DNA from: Condylostoma magnum
Lineage: Eukaryota > Ciliophora > Heterotrichea > Heterotrichida > Condylostomatidae
Assembly (NCBI GenBank): GCA_920105805.1
Contig: CAKKTI010000005.1
Span: forward strand, 77,499-141,498
Length of the DNA: 64,000 nucleotides
Reading direction: 5' to 3'
Position numbers and translations under genes: made by a program
Notes under the pieces: model-generated
Seen by the model: the letters and a program-made list of their open reading frames with translations, nothing else
Told to the model about the DNA's origin: nothing
Database searches by the model: none
Shown: piece by piece, positions 24,643-36,627 of the stretch
How positions within the stretch are numbered: the first letter of the stretch is position 1
How the letters are laid out: each line of letters opens with the position of its first letter

Positions 24643-25716
24643 ATGTCTATATTTAAAAGTATGTCAAGATAAATAAAAAGGCTTATAGATCTACGAAGTG
24701 ATACAATAACTACTCCAACTGAAGGAATGTATAAAGTAATGATGACTGCAAAGCTAGGAGATGATGGATTTGATGATGAACCAACAACTAAACTAATGCA
24801 ATCTAAAGTATCAGATTTGTTTTAAAAGGAGGCAGCATTATTTGTTCCATCAGGAACCATGGGAAACTTGATTTCAATGCTAACTTTATGTTAAAGAGGA
24901 CAAAAGGCTATTTTAGGAGATAGATCCCACCTATATATGACAGAACAAGGAGGTATTGCATCTATAGCTGGAATTTTCCCTTAATAAGTGTTAAATTTGC
25001 CAGATGGGAGATTAGACTTAGATGAAGTTAAAGAGGCTATTTTGCCTTCAACTGATACATTTAGCGAAGCTTAAGTAATCGGTATAGAAAATACACATAA
25101 CGCATGTGGAGGAAAAGTCATAGGATTAGATCATATGAAAGAATTAAGATAAATATGCGATAAGAACTAGTTAAAATTGCATTTAGATGGGTCCAGAATA
25201 TTTAATGCTTGATATTATTTGAGTTTATAGAATCCTTAAGTATAACTACATGAATTGGTTAAAGATGCTGATACTTTGAATGTCTGTTTTTCTAAAGGAA
25301 TGGGATGTCCAGTTGGATCAGTTATTTTAGGTAGTTGGGATTTTATTAGAAGAGCTAAGAGGTGGAGAAGAGCTTTAGGAGGGTCTATGAGGCAATCTGG
25401 AGTACTAACAAGTGCTGCTATTTATGCCCTAGATAGACACTAAGAGATAGTTGAAGCTGATTATTAAAAGGCTTAGTTTTTATATGAGGGATTTTAAGAG
25501 CTAGGATATAAACTAGAGAAACCTTAAAGCAATATACTAAATGTGTGACTAAAAGAAAATCAAAATGTAAGTGAGTTTAATTAAGCCTTAATTGAACACA
25601 ATATATTAGTTTTACCATGAATGAACACCTTTATTAGGATAGTTACAAACTAATCAATTGAATTCGATGATCTTAGAATTATACTAGAAGTATTTGATAA
25701 ATTAGGATAATATTAA
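24643..25716 (+). CDS. Low-specificity L-threonine aldolase
   Basis: About 357 aa from ATG 24643. A PLP fold-type I enzyme cleaving L-threonine/allo-threonine to glycine and acetaldehyde. Seen: DLRSDTITTPTEGM, DDGFDDEPTT, LFVPSGTMGN, EQGGIASIAGI, IENTHNACGG, LHLDGSRIFNA (the DG/R cofactor contacts) and CFSKGMGCPVGS with the Schiff-base lysine. A TGA after FNA reads as Trp. TAA lies at 25708 and 25714 just where the family ends; the next TGA is at 25759. Likely cytosolic or mitochondrial. Confidence 0.93.
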
Positions 25717-26059
25717 TTATTTGATAGTTTAATTTCGTTTATATTTAGTAGATTTATGTGAATACTTAATATTTGTACATTGAAATAAAACTTATATTGA
25801 TCCGTCCCTTCAATCATTGCTTACTAAGAGACAATTTAGGACAATTATTTTGGCTTCAGTCTCCTATCAATGCTTATTTGATAATTATGGGATGATATAC
25901 AGTATTTAGCCCTAACTTTGTTCTCACTTATTTTAACAATTTTAATTTTAGAAAACAGAAAAAGTGGAATATACTGTATAAAAATTGTAAGTTTTAAGGT
26001 AATAATAGTAACTACTTTATCTATGCGTCACTTGCTACGATTCTATGGTATAATCTTAC
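25717..26059. other. Intergenic between convergent aldolase and hydroxylase genes
   Basis: About 340 bp, long for this window. It contains no recognisable domain on either strand. The minus-strand hydroxylase frame stays open through most of it, because TAA/TAG are sense-capable, so part may be a C-terminal extension. Otherwise it looks like AT-rich 3' flank. Confidence 0.4.
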
Positions 26060-27271
26060 TTATAAAGAATTGGGGTCCCACGCTATATGAAAAGGCTTGT
26101 TAAGACTCATAGCAAATCTATTCATTATTTGCTTAGCTTCTTCAAACGAATTGCAATAAAAGTACTAAGGTTATATAGTAGTGATAGGATACTCAATTTC
26201 ACAAGCTTCAAAAGGATTAAAGTATCTTTTAACTGAATTTTGGTCTACAGAGTTTAAAATTTCATCCACTGAGCTTAAAACTCCAGCTCCGTATGCTTTT
26301 ATTTGCTCATTTGCTTCTTTTATTACTCCAAATTCAATTGTATACCAATAACACGTGGAGAGTTTACTAATTTCCTTATCAGACGCCCCTAATGAGGCTA
26401 GTCCTATTTCTTATGAAAAGTCAGCGAAGTCAGGATCAGCGAATAACGGTGCATGTCCTAGAATCTCGTGCACGATATCAGGCTCAGGGGTGTAAAAGGG
26501 CACGCTATGATGCCTTATATACTACGTAGAGTTAAACACCCTGAAAGCCATAGAATTCAAGAAATCCCTGGGAGAAAGAAGTCCGGATACAGGCTTAAGT
26601 CTAAACCCGGTTCTTTGCACAAGGAAATTGCTAATATCCTCCAACTACGGAATATTATTTTCACTCAGCCCACAGTGTTACCTGAAATTCTCCATATGCT
26701 CATTAAACTACTAGCATGCGTACTTTTCCTGTAGTGGAATCAAAGTGTTGTATATTGTTTTCCACGTCTGCAGCTCTTCCTCCGTGTAATCAACTCTAGG
26801 GATTTCTTAGTCACTTGTTTTATACTGAAACGCAATTTACGCAATTTCAGTTCTTCTAACTTTATACTCAGCATCGTTGAATCCAGGATGATCACTTTCT
26901 AGCTGAGCACCACCGTCAAGTGTACGTTAATCCAATAAATCTAGATCTGAGATTTGCCTTGGGAACCAAGGCACTTGAATCCCGTCTAGCAAAGTAACAG
27001 CTGCGCCAAGCTCGTTTAGTTCTTGGCATACAGAGCTAAGTCTACTGTCCTAGGGTTGCTCAAAATCTACTACAAAGGTAAAGCCTTTAGAACAGTCTAA
27101 GAGGTTAGCTGGACGACTGTCTATATGGGTTAGATTGAGATTATGGTCACTGAAGGTTGTTAAAGCCTTTTAGAGAAGGCCAGGACTGTCCCTTTCAAAT
27201 GTAAACATTAATGCTACTAGGTTGTTGGTGGTGAATTGGTTGCTAAATGATTTTACTAAGTGTCTAAGCAT
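26060..27271 (-). CDS. PAH: Phenylalanine-4-hydroxylase (biopterin-dependent AAAH)
   Basis: About 403 aa from ATG 27271. An N-terminal ACT regulatory domain (residues about 15-90; [25 protein letters not shown]) precedes the catalytic domain: [50 protein letters not shown] with both iron-ligand histidines, the glutamate ligand in YWYTIEFG, and YGAGVLSS. It converts Phe to Tyr using tetrahydrobiopterin, iron and O2. The C-terminus is uncertain. TAA 26060 follows WDPNSL, but this Gln position aligns with a conserved Gln (DPYTQ) of animal enzymes, so translation may continue at least to TAG 26021. The short tetramerisation helix of animal enzymes is not evident. Confidence 0.92.
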
Positions 27272-27383
27272 ATTTTATAGGAATTATGTGGATTAAAAAT
27301 TTGGTGTTGGAAAGTGAGGGATAGACTGGAAGAATTGGTATTTCTAACATTTTCTTAATGTTGTAGCATTTTATTTAAATAAA

Positions 27384-30179
27384 ATGCAGCCTAATATTCT
27401 TTTATTAACTGACTAAGCGTACTTTTAGTATCTTTAAGGACGTGAGGAGGCTGAGTCTGCTTTACAGAATTACAAGCCAATAGTACTTGATGGGCAAAAT
27501 GAATCAAGCACGTCTAATTAAAAGTTTGAAAAGGTAAAGCTTATTCAGTATATTAATTAGGACTTTAACAAAATAAAAAAGGAAGTTTTATAGAGTGCAG
27601 AGTTGAAAGAAATATAAGGGGAACAAGGAACCAAACTAGTGCCAAAAAATCCTCCTTTATTCCGATTTCCCAGCCACTAAGCAATGAAAACTTTAGTTGA
27701 CAGGGTTTCTCGTTGTAATACAGAAAATTTAATCGATGTACAGTCACTTCAAACCTCTCCTAAGATTAAACTTCCTGCCTCTCAAAGAACCACCAGGCCA
27801 TCCAGTGCAGCAACAAAGTCATTCAGGGATAAAAATTAATACTAATCTCTGATGCAGAATAATTAAAGAGGGAAAATTAGTAGATAAAGCATGGATTATT
27901 ATATGGCTGAGGTGAAAAACTTAGTTCCTGATATGAAAACGAAAAGAGTGAAAAGGAAGAAATCTAGGAGAAGTTCGCTGTTTGTGGATTTTAAATCAGT
28001 AAACGTTGAATTTACTAATTTTGGCTTTAATGGATAACGAGGGAAAATATAAGAAAAAAAACATGAAAATCTTAGTAAAAAGAGGAATAAAATGGTAAAT
28101 AGTCAACCTGGTGAATTGCTTAAAATCACCGAGGACTTTTAACAAACTGTTTAATCACTGTAAAAAAGAATGTAGAAGTAAACTCACTAGTGAACTGAGG
28201 AGTAAGAAGGAGCTTATAAATAATTGCAGTTAAAAACAAGTAAGTTTAATTCAATTGTAAAGACACGCTTATTCAGAGACTTAGAATAGCAGTTACCTAA
28301 AAACTAAACAGTGAGAAATATGGAATGGAAGTTTGACAAACATTCTCCCTGGGTAAATGATCTAGACTACTGCAAGGAGTTCTAAAACGGGGAAAAGAAA
28401 AGACAGCCTATATCTAACTTGAATCTTAAGGCTAGGGTTAAAAGGGTAAGCTCAGACTAGATACTAGAGTAAAAGATACAGAAACTTAGATAAAAGACTG
28501 GAGAAATAGGCCCAAAGCCTTATCATACAATTAAAAGAATCTATCAGCATATAAAAGATCTAGACAAACGTAAAATGGATTTAAAGGGATCTTAATATTT
28601 CAGTAAGAATAATGTATAGAATAACTAAAAGTCACAGACTTCTTTAGCTAGTTATGTGTTAAATAAGTACTAATATGATGTCAGTTGTATCAATAGCTCA
28701 AGATATTCTTATCTATCAGCTAAAGTAGCATATTAAAGAGCTAAAAAGGAAATAAATGATAAGAATTTAATTAAAGCTGAAAGTAAACGAGTGAAATTAA
28801 GGGAAAAATAAGAGTTGTTTTAAAGGGAAGTTGCTATAGTTAGAAACAGACTTATAAGACTATATGGAGATCAGTTTAAAAAACCTAAAAGAAAGCTTAT
28901 TACTACCAGCCATGATATAACATCTCCTTAATTCAGACATTATATGCAAAAATTAGGATTTTTAAAGTCAATAATTGAACCAAAACCTTAAAAATTAAAT
29001 AATGTTTAATACCAAAAGAATTAAGTTTTATCGTCTAATGTGTCCCAGCTTAACTTTAAAATCAAAGATAAGCAAAAGAAAGATAATTAAAAGTGATTCA
29101 AGTCGGCATGCAAGATCTAATCGCATATAAAGGGATTCCTATAAAGGCGAAGATTATAACGATGGTAGAAAGCCTCCTTGTATATTTAAATGTCGTATCG
29201 TAGATATAAAGCAAGACATTTATTACTTTGTTTAGTTGCAGAATAATATTTAAAAGGGCAGTAGAGCCGAGTAAGTTATCTATTACAGAAGTTTTAGTAC
29301 AGTTAAATTCTCTATAAAATTCTGAAAACCTCAAATATACAAGGTAGGAGGAAGTCAATTACAGATACAACATTTTAGGATAGTTTCATAGGGCTAAAGC
29401 ATTCAACCCGTAGAACAAATCCTAATAATAACCTAGAAAACTAAAAAAGGAAAACATATTAGCTAAAAATTTCATCAGAGGCACTAAAAATCAATGAAGT
29501 CAACTCTCTTAGGAGAAAAATAATAAAAGTTAGAGGAGAAATGTGGAAAATATACATCGCTGGAATTACTTAAATTGAGATATCAGATTAAGATCTAGTC
29601 ACTATAATGAACCCAAATTCATACATAGTGAAAAAGCTATTAAGTATACTGGAACCCCATGATGAACTAGTCTAACTTCCTGATACTAATCAAATTTCTA
29701 GCAAAGACCTTCTGGGGCTGCCTGTGATTAAAATCTTAAAATGACTGAATAAAGCTCACCATAAAGCATTGTAACGAAGAGATCGAATGTGGTAAATGTT
29801 TTCTGCATATGTTAATAATCCAAGTAATATGAACTGCTCTGGTAGTATGTTTTAGCAGAGTTTTATGGTATTACCTGCATCTGTGCCTAAGGTTGCATAA
29901 GTAATTGAGTAAGTTCTATTTAGAAATTTGAAACTGCTTGTACAACAGATTGCCAAGCATAGTAAATAGAAATGTATTAATTAAATTAGTAAATTGTTAA
30001 GTTAATATGCTATAGATTATCATTTTCTAGTAGATTATATTTATCAGCGTTTTATAATTTTCGTTAGATTTTGAATTACTTTTCTAGAACCCTAAGCTCC
30101 CTTAATATCTTAATCTTACTAGGTTCAATACTAATTATGATTGGAATTATTGATGTTATCTTTCTCGTGAACATTTTAA
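27384..30179 (+). CDS. IQ-motif cytoskeletal protein
   Basis: One frame from ATG 27384. A Lys/Gln-rich, mostly disordered or helical N-terminal two thirds leads into tandem IQ calmodulin-binding motifs near residues 572-605 (ACKIQSHIKGFLQRRRLQ; SLYIQMSYRRYKARH). The C-terminal region is helical. TGA 30072 could terminate. However, the frame continues with coherent hydrophobic/aromatic sequence in which TGA reads as Trp (FWITFLEPQAPL, FSWTF) up to TAA 30177, so that end is preferred (about 931 aa). Family not identified; centriolar or axonemal role is a guess from IQ plus coiled-coil composition. Confidence 0.65.
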
Positions 30180-30460
30180 TCTTTTAGAGTTGTAAAAGTA
30201 AAGTAGTGGGAAATTGAATATAGAATTTAAAAAAATCTTTAATTTAGTTGTTCTAAGGAAAATTAGTTTCTAATTTCAGAATATATCTTAATAGTAAGTT
30301 ATAAAATTATTTTACCAAATAAGTTCCTGAAAATAAAACAGTTTGTATTAGCTTAAAAATAATTTTATAGGATAAATAATAAAGTTTATGTTCTCATTTT
30401 TCACAAATTAACCAGTGCTTGTAATTTACTTAAATTTATTCGATTTATAATCTAAGTATA

Positions 30461-31510
30461 ATGAATACCATTAAAAGTTAATCAAAGATTAAGGCAAGAT
30501 TAGGATAAATCTACGGTATAACTGAGAAGTAAACTGATTCTTATGCGTAAAGGGAGCCACACTTTAAGTCAAGTAAAACCTTGCCAACTATTAAAGTAAA
30601 TCATAGAGGGTTCTAGAGCTTTGATATATCCTAGGAAGAATCTTAATAAAGCCTTTATTTAAAAACCCCTACAATTCATGATTCCAAGGAGTCATGGCAA
30701 AATCGTAGTTTTAACCAAAGTACTACAAAATCTCCTACTAATAGCCAAAGTACTACAAAATCTCCTACTAATAACCGAAGTACTACAAAATCTCCTACTA
30801 ATAACCAAAGTACTACAAAATCTCCTACTAATAACCGAAGTACTACAAAATCTCCTACTAATAATGCTTAAACAGGGGTATTTAAAAGTAAGAATTAATT
30901 TTCAGTGCCCATTTAAAAGATTAGCGATAGCCTTAAGGATGCATTACACAATTTACCAAACTAAAATAATCGTATCAACTGTATTGTACTAGCTATAAAA
31001 AAATTACTATAATTATTCAAAAATATTGATTCAATGTAGTTCATTCTTAATCAAACTATTGATTAATTACAATACCAAAGCTTAGCTACTTAACTGTATA
31101 AAAATAATAGTAAAAGATTATGTAAATAAGATAAAACGAACAATACTAAAATTAAATAATTATAGGAGTAAATCTAGAATTTAAAAACTTAATTAATAGA
31201 ACAGCAATCTTAAAACTAAACAAACATTTAGAATTAATAATAAGAATTAGATAATATGTAATCTAAATTAGATAAGGTTTAATAGAATAATAAAAGCCTT
31301 ATTGTTTATACTAACAGGATTAAAATGCGTTAAACTATTTTTAAGCAAATATTCCTATAACTTTAGATATTAAAAGTCCCGATAGAAAATATCTATAAAT
31401 AAGAAATCGATAACTTCTCACAGAAAACAGGCAAAAGTATTCGTAAAATCCGGAAAGAGTTATTTCACTTTTCTCAACCTAAGTTTATAAATTAAAGCTT
31501 TTATGTTTAG
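30461..31510 (+). CDS. Coiled-coil protein with decapeptide repeats (349 aa)
   Basis: From ATG 30461 to TAG 31508. The N-terminal 80 residues are basic and Ser/Thr-rich, then five tandem copies of the decapeptide QSTTKSPTNN (variants R/N, S/N), encoded by a 30-bp DNA repeat. Each repeat carries a K-S-P proline-directed phosphosite. Residues about 185-290 form a Q/N/L-rich coiled coil. The terminator is chosen because the frame beyond lapses into low-complexity AT sequence overlapping another gene's 3' end. No family recognised. Confidence 0.55.
30714..30864 (+). repeat. 30-bp tandem repeat, five copies, coding
   Basis: The unit is 30 bp, beginning TACTACAAAATCTCC and starting at 30721, 30751, 30781, 30811 and 30841 (last copy partial). 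Copies differ only at one or two positions (ccaaag versus ccgaag; atagcc versus ataacc). The period is a multiple of three and encodes a decapeptide, so this is an in-frame expansion within the gene. Confidence 0.95.
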
Positions 31511-31694
31511 GTAAGTTTTTTGAATTATTTTATTGCCAGAATTAATTTTATCATATATTAGCGAATAAAAGTCAATATAATCCTAATATGTTTATTACAA
31601 TCATATATTTTATTAGTATACAATAAAACTAATATTGATTATTGGGCCATAACTCGCCTAGATTGTTATATTTATACAATAATAGTCACTATTT

Positions 31695-32171
31695 TTAAAA
31701 ATCTTTTAGATGAGTTAAAATTTTAATAAAGCTGCTCTTACAAGATTCTAGATCCTTTGATGTTATTAAATTATTTTGAATTACTTTTGTAATTGGAGAT
31801 AAATTAATATCTTTAATCTTCTTAATGTTACAACTATTTGACCTTCTAACCCCCTTCTTATTGTGCATATTAACACTGATTACAAATTACATATTATGAA
31901 ATCATGATTGTTTTTTCCTATTAATAGATAATGACAGTTTTCTACTATTACTTCTTTTATACTTTAAGTTAGGTAAATTTAACGTTTTATATACAATCTA
32001 TTCTATCATTTTAGACTGCTTTTAAATTGGCCCAACTTCTGATATAAATCTCTTATGTAAAACCTATTTCCTCTACGCAATATTAAGATTATCAGTAAAA
32101 AAGGGTGTTCATTAGGTTAATTTCTCCAATTACTTAGATCTTATCTACAAGTTGTATCTAAAATCAGCCAT
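31695..32171 (-). CDS. Hypothetical basic protein (158 aa)
   Basis: Frame from ATG 32171 to TAA 31695. The product is soluble and Lys/Asn/Ser-rich (KRFISEVGPIQKQSK, KLSLSINRKKQSW) with one TGA as Trp. No domain recognised. It is head-to-head with the next gene, ATGs 16 bp apart, and tail-to-tail with the decapeptide-repeat gene. Confidence 0.5.
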
Positions 32172-32186
32172 TATACTTTTCTAATA

Positions 32187-32462
32187 ATGAATTTAGAGCA
32201 TACAAGAGAACGAAAGAGTAAAATATACTAAGAACTAGAATAAATCATATAACAAAAGCAACAAGAGCTACAATTTTTAGAACAGCAAATCGAGTTAAGT
32301 TAAACATGCTAACCATCTGACACTGTTATAAGAGAGTAACTTAAAATCAGCATAATTAGCAGCATAGCTTATAGAATGGACACTGATCCGTTGTTATCTT
32401 CTAATAGAAAAGTAAAGCATTGTGACTGTGTAATAATTTAGGCTAAATTTTATTTGAAATAA
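32187..32462 (+). CDS. Small coiled-coil protein (91 aa)
   Basis: From ATG 32187 to TAA 32460. A charged N-terminus and a single coiled coil (KIYQELEQIIQQKQQELQF) are followed by a short Cys-containing tail (KHCDCVIIQAKF). Its stop is 5 nt before the FNTA start, in another frame, so it cannot be a simple N-terminal extension. Unrecognised; confidence limited by size. Confidence 0.45.
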
Positions 32463-32467
32463 CTAAA

Positions 32468-33487
32468 ATGGAAGACTTCACATTTTACAAAGATAGGCCT
32501 GAATGGTAAGACATTTAGCCTATCCCTGAATTTGAGCCTTGTCCTCCTATAGCACCCATAGATTACTCCAAAAAACTAATAGATATTATGGGATTTTTCA
32601 GGGCTGTACTGCTAAAAGAAGAGATATCATAAAGAGTTTTCGAGCTAACCAAGGATGTTATTTCTGTATCCCCTGGATTTTATACTGCTTGGTATTATAG
32701 AAAGCTGTGTATTGATAATCTAGATGTCTCGCTGGATAATGAGATTGAGTACTTAAATGAAATCGGGGTAAGAAATGCGAAGAATTATCAGATATGGTCT
32801 TACAGAAGATAAGTTATACAGAAGCGAGGTTTTATTGACGGTGAAAGGGACTTTATTGAGCAAATTCTGGACATTGATGCTAAAAATGTACATGCATGGG
32901 GGTATAGGTAATGGTTGATATCGTAATACTCCCTTTGGAATGAGGAGCTACAATATACATAAAAACTGATTTAAGACGACTCTAGAAATAACTCAGTCTG
33001 AAATTAAAGGTTTTATGTATTACTTAATATTGATGATGAAAATGTGAATATTAAAAATATAGAAGGAATTACAAATGAAGTAAAGTTTGCTTTAGAATAC
33101 GCTTAAATGCTGCCTAATAATGAAAGTGTTTGAAACTATTTAAAAGGGTTATTTAATAATAAGTATACAACAGCCTCAGTACCTCAGTTTAAATGAATAA
33201 AGGAATAAATGTAGGATATGTTAATAGCTGAGCAAGATACTAAGTTTATTCTATCATTTTTAGCTTTCTGATATGAAAAGGAAGAAAAGCCTTAAATTTC
33301 TAAGCACATATACTCAAAGTTAGCGTAAATAGATTACATAAGACAGTCGTATTGGAATTGAAAGAGCTCATAATCTTAGAATAGGCCAATTGCATTCGAA
33401 AAGATTGATATAAGAATCTGCGAAAAATGCCAAATCGATGAGATTCTGCCAGGAGTAATGTTCAGATACTACATATCAAACACTTAG
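32468..33487 (+). CDS. FNTA: Protein farnesyl/geranylgeranyl transferase type I alpha subunit
   Basis: From ATG 32468. The PPTA repeat protein aligns along its length with FNTA: YKDRPEWQDIQPIPEFE, FFRAVLLKEEISQRVFELT, YTAWYYRKLCID, KNYQIWSYRRQVI, HAWGYRQWLI, NNSVWNQRFYVL, NESVWNYLKGL. It supplies the alpha subunit for CaaX prenylation of Ras-like GTPases and lamins. Trp in several repeats is TGA. Homology ends near SYWNWKSS at TAA 33371. The frame continues with a plausible extension containing a CxxC (RICEKCQIDEILPG) to TAG 33485, which is used here. The shorter end is possible. Confidence 0.92.
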
Positions 33488-33576
33488 TTTATTAATTTAT
33501 TAAATCTTTATTTAATTGTAGGGGAAATATCATCCTATACATTACTAATAATACATAAATTACAATAAAATATTTA

Positions 33577-36219
33577 CTAATGTGGCTTAGATGTTATAAG
33601 TCTTTGTTCAAATTGCTGCATTCTTGATTCTAGCAATGATTTAGACTATTACAAAGCTGCAAGCTTAGCTCTCATATCTGTGATATTAGAATTTGTAGGA
33701 AACTAGGGTTGATTTGAAAAGGAGTCGTTTTCCATGTAATGTTCCTCTGAGTTTTAAGATATTTCATGCAAACTGGGAGAATTGGGCTCTGAATCTTTGT
33801 ATCGGTCTCTCGATAAGTTTAGTTAATTAAAAGGGGAAAATGGACGTATTGGCTGATCTAAAGTATTAAAGGGTGATAAAAGATTACTTTAAATGGTTCT
33901 TTCTTAGTCTATTTCTGATGGAGTATATGAATAATTTACAGTAGATTATGATTGTTATATCTTTAAAGATTGTTGTGAGGGAGAGCTTATCATATTGCTA
34001 GTTTTCTATTTGTATTCTATGGCTCTATTAGCGATTTCTTGCTCAAAGTTTCTTAGGTTTTCTTGGTTTTTAATTTCTGATTATTAATAAGAGAATGAAA
34101 GATCTTCATTTTTATTCAGTAGTTACCGATTTTCTATTTCAAGCTCTTATATATAATTTTAAAGATTTCCTATTTACTATTAGCTCTCATATTACAATTA
34201 GGTCAGCTTCTCAATCTCTCGACTCTATTATTCCATTCTTCTATCGGAATTACTAAGTTTAAATTCATTTTACTTTAACACTGATACTTCCTCAGATAGA
34301 ATGGAGTACTAGTCGCTTATATTCTACAATGTTTCATTCAATTTCTGGTTTTCAATGATTAAAGACTATAATTATTCTTCCTTAACTTTTAACTCTTACT
34401 TTAATCCTCTGATTTGAGTTAAATTACCTTACTCTCGTTCTTAAAGTGCAGTTAAAGAGTCTTCCAGCATTTACACTTTTTCATTAAACTTATTCTCATC
34501 ATCATTAATTCTGCCTACTTAGTCTTAAAGTTATTCATTCTCGTCATTTAAGTTTTCATTAATTTATTTTTGATATTATAATTATTAATAAACCTGATCA
34601 AAATCTTATTACAATTATTAAGATTTTCTTTGCTCCTTTTGTATTACAATATCTGACTTATCAATTTATTGTTTAAGTTCATCTAAAAAGCCTTCATGTG
34701 GAATTTATTGTTCTAAGTACTAAATTTAGTTCTTTAACTCAGCTTCCATAGTTCTGTATTCATACTTAGAATTATTCAGCTCCTTAGTAGTTTTCTCTAA
34801 TTTTGATACTAACAAATTGAATTTTTTCCTCAAATTCTCAAAATTATCATCTTTCTCTTATACAGATTTCTCTAAATCTGATATTCTTTGCATGTTTGTT
34901 TCATTTAACTACTAGAATGACTTATCAAGTTATGACAAGCTAGTATCAAGAGTATCATAAGCCTAATCCTCAAATGTATTAAATCTCTTTTACCCGGGTG
35001 TGTGTGCTCTAAACGCTTTCAATGGACTTCTTCTAGCTAAATTTTCATAGCTCTTTATATTAAAGCTTCTTTCTAATGGGGACTTAGTGGACTCCGACAT
35101 TCTTGAGTAATTAACTGATCTCATAGGAGATAGATCACTTTTGCTTATATCACTGCCTAAAGCTAATGCATAGCATCCCCCACATGAAACCTACGTTACT
35201 TTTTTGCCTCTCAGAGATAAAATAGGGGCAGGTGTTCCTCTAGGCTCATAGTCCCCTTGTCCTAGCTCTCCATTTGAATTAGAGCCTCATGTTCACAATG
35301 TATTGTCATTACTAATAACTGCACCAAAGCTACCTCCGATAGAGACATCAGTTACTCTGCAGGGGATATTAAGAAGCTTTGGAGTTAAAAATTCCCCGAA
35401 AACTCCCGTTCCTCATATATATAATTCACCTTGCTAAGTAATTGCAGCTGAGTGGTATCCGCATGAAACTTTACTTACCTCTTCCAGCTCCCTAACCCAA
35501 ATCGGCGAGCTAGTGCTTTTCTTCCCTCCTACACCCAGCTACCCAAACGAGTTCCCCCCTGTAGCATATACTCTCCCTGCTTTAGTTACAAACAAAGTAT
35601 GAAAAACCCCGCAATCCACCATCCTAAGCTCCTCTCCAAGCTGCAATTTCTACGGATTAACCTCTCTTTCCCTCTTCCCAGTTCCCAACTACCCAGCTTC
35701 CCCAGCTCCGCATAAGCTAACAGCCGTTGATCCCCTAAACTCCCATAAAATCCCAGTATGTCTTGACCCACAACTAACTTAAACTACATGTCCTGAGATC
35801 AGTGCCTTCACAGGCCTTCATTAACTCTCAAGCCCTCCATAGCACAATGCACCGAATTCCCCGACCCCTCATGTAAAGCAGAACCCTTCTGAAGTAACCA
35901 CTGCGGTATGTCCCCATCCACATGACACTTATACACAATTATAATCCACTAAATCCTCAACTAGACACGGGGAACTGGACTACCGTATACTGTGACTGTT
36001 AATTCCTAACCTACCGTCACAGTTATTACCCATTGAGTATACATGCCCATTTCTAGCTATAAAAACGGTGTGCTCCTCCCCGCAGGCTAGTTGTTATATT
36101 GTTATATTAAAACTGCAGTATCGGGGAATCGAGTAAGTAAGGCCGATCTGCTTGCCTGCTAGACCCAGTTATCCAAAGTGATCACCACCCCAGGAAAATA
36201 CTTCTGTGTAAGTTTGCAT
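33577..36219 (-). CDS. RCC1-repeat protein with long coiled-coil tail
   Basis: 880 aa in one frame from ATG 36219 to TAG 33577. Residues about 1-375 form a seven-bladed RCC1 propeller (VFSWGGDHFGQLGL, VSCGWGHTAVV, GAGEAGQLGTG, ATGGNSFGQLGVG, VSCGYHSAAI, GSNSNGELGQGD). Three blade tryptophans (LYIW at 35413; LWTW at 35293 and 35287) are TGA, direct support for UGA = Trp. A linker rich in SP sites is followed by about 400 residues of coiled coil. RCC1 folds act as Ran exchange factors or scaffolds; the coil suggests a cytoskeletal or ciliary scaffold rather than canonical RCC1. Confidence 0.88.
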
Positions 36220-36244
36220 ATTTAACTGATAGTTTTAAAAAGTT

Positions 36245-36627
36245 ATGCTTAGGTAAAAGTCTAGGTGTTAAGAGGAGTATAGCGGCTTATGCCACAATTT
36301 TTATGCTTTTTGTAGCATTTAATGCAGTAGGAAGTTTAGCATATGGAGCAAAGTTGTACTCAGGATTTGGAAGGATGCAGGAAGCATCGGAGCTTTTGGG
36401 GGTGTTTTTGAGACTTTTATAGTTTGAGGGGCTGTCGGAAAGGGAGTTGGTAGGAGTTTTTGTGGGAAATTTTAGATGGCTGCTTTGCTAATGCAAACGG
36501 AGACTTAGATTTTACCTTTTATTCACCAAATGATACTTCTAGAGGGTTTGAATCAAATATATCGGGAGTTGTCGGGGTAGGAGCACTTCTTCTGGGAGGC
36601 CTTTACAGCTTTTACAGAGATGTCTAA
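36245..36627 (+). CDS. Small two-TM protein with an apparent frame break
   Basis: The C-terminal half (EFLWEILDGCFANANGDLDF, then the TM segment ISGVVGVGALLLGGLYSFY, ending at TAA 36625) and the N-terminal half (IAAYATIFMLFVAFNAVGSL, then AYGAKLYSGFGRMQEASELL) are each clearly protein-like but lie in different frames. The shift needs one base removed near 36,445-36,455 (SERELV to EFLWEIL). The 5' end is also unclear: ATG 36245 joins the body only if a short intron (a 22-nt GT-AG candidate begins at about 36253) is removed; otherwise ATG 36303 begins within the first TM. Function unknown. Sequence indel, introns or a decaying gene are all possible. Confidence 0.4.

Noticed and set aside
26060-26076. 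17-nt intron (GTAAG...ATAG) after WDPNSL in the phenylalanine hydroxylase gene
   Set aside because: Removing it gives only a four-residue tail before TGA with no better match to the family, so it was not called.
30714-30864. CRISPR-like array
   Set aside because: Repeats are contiguous with no spacers, multiples of three and inside a coding frame.
35586-35771. Minus-strand ORF of 61 aa
   Set aside because: Out-of-frame shadow of the RCC1 propeller gene, which covers this region in another frame of the same strand.
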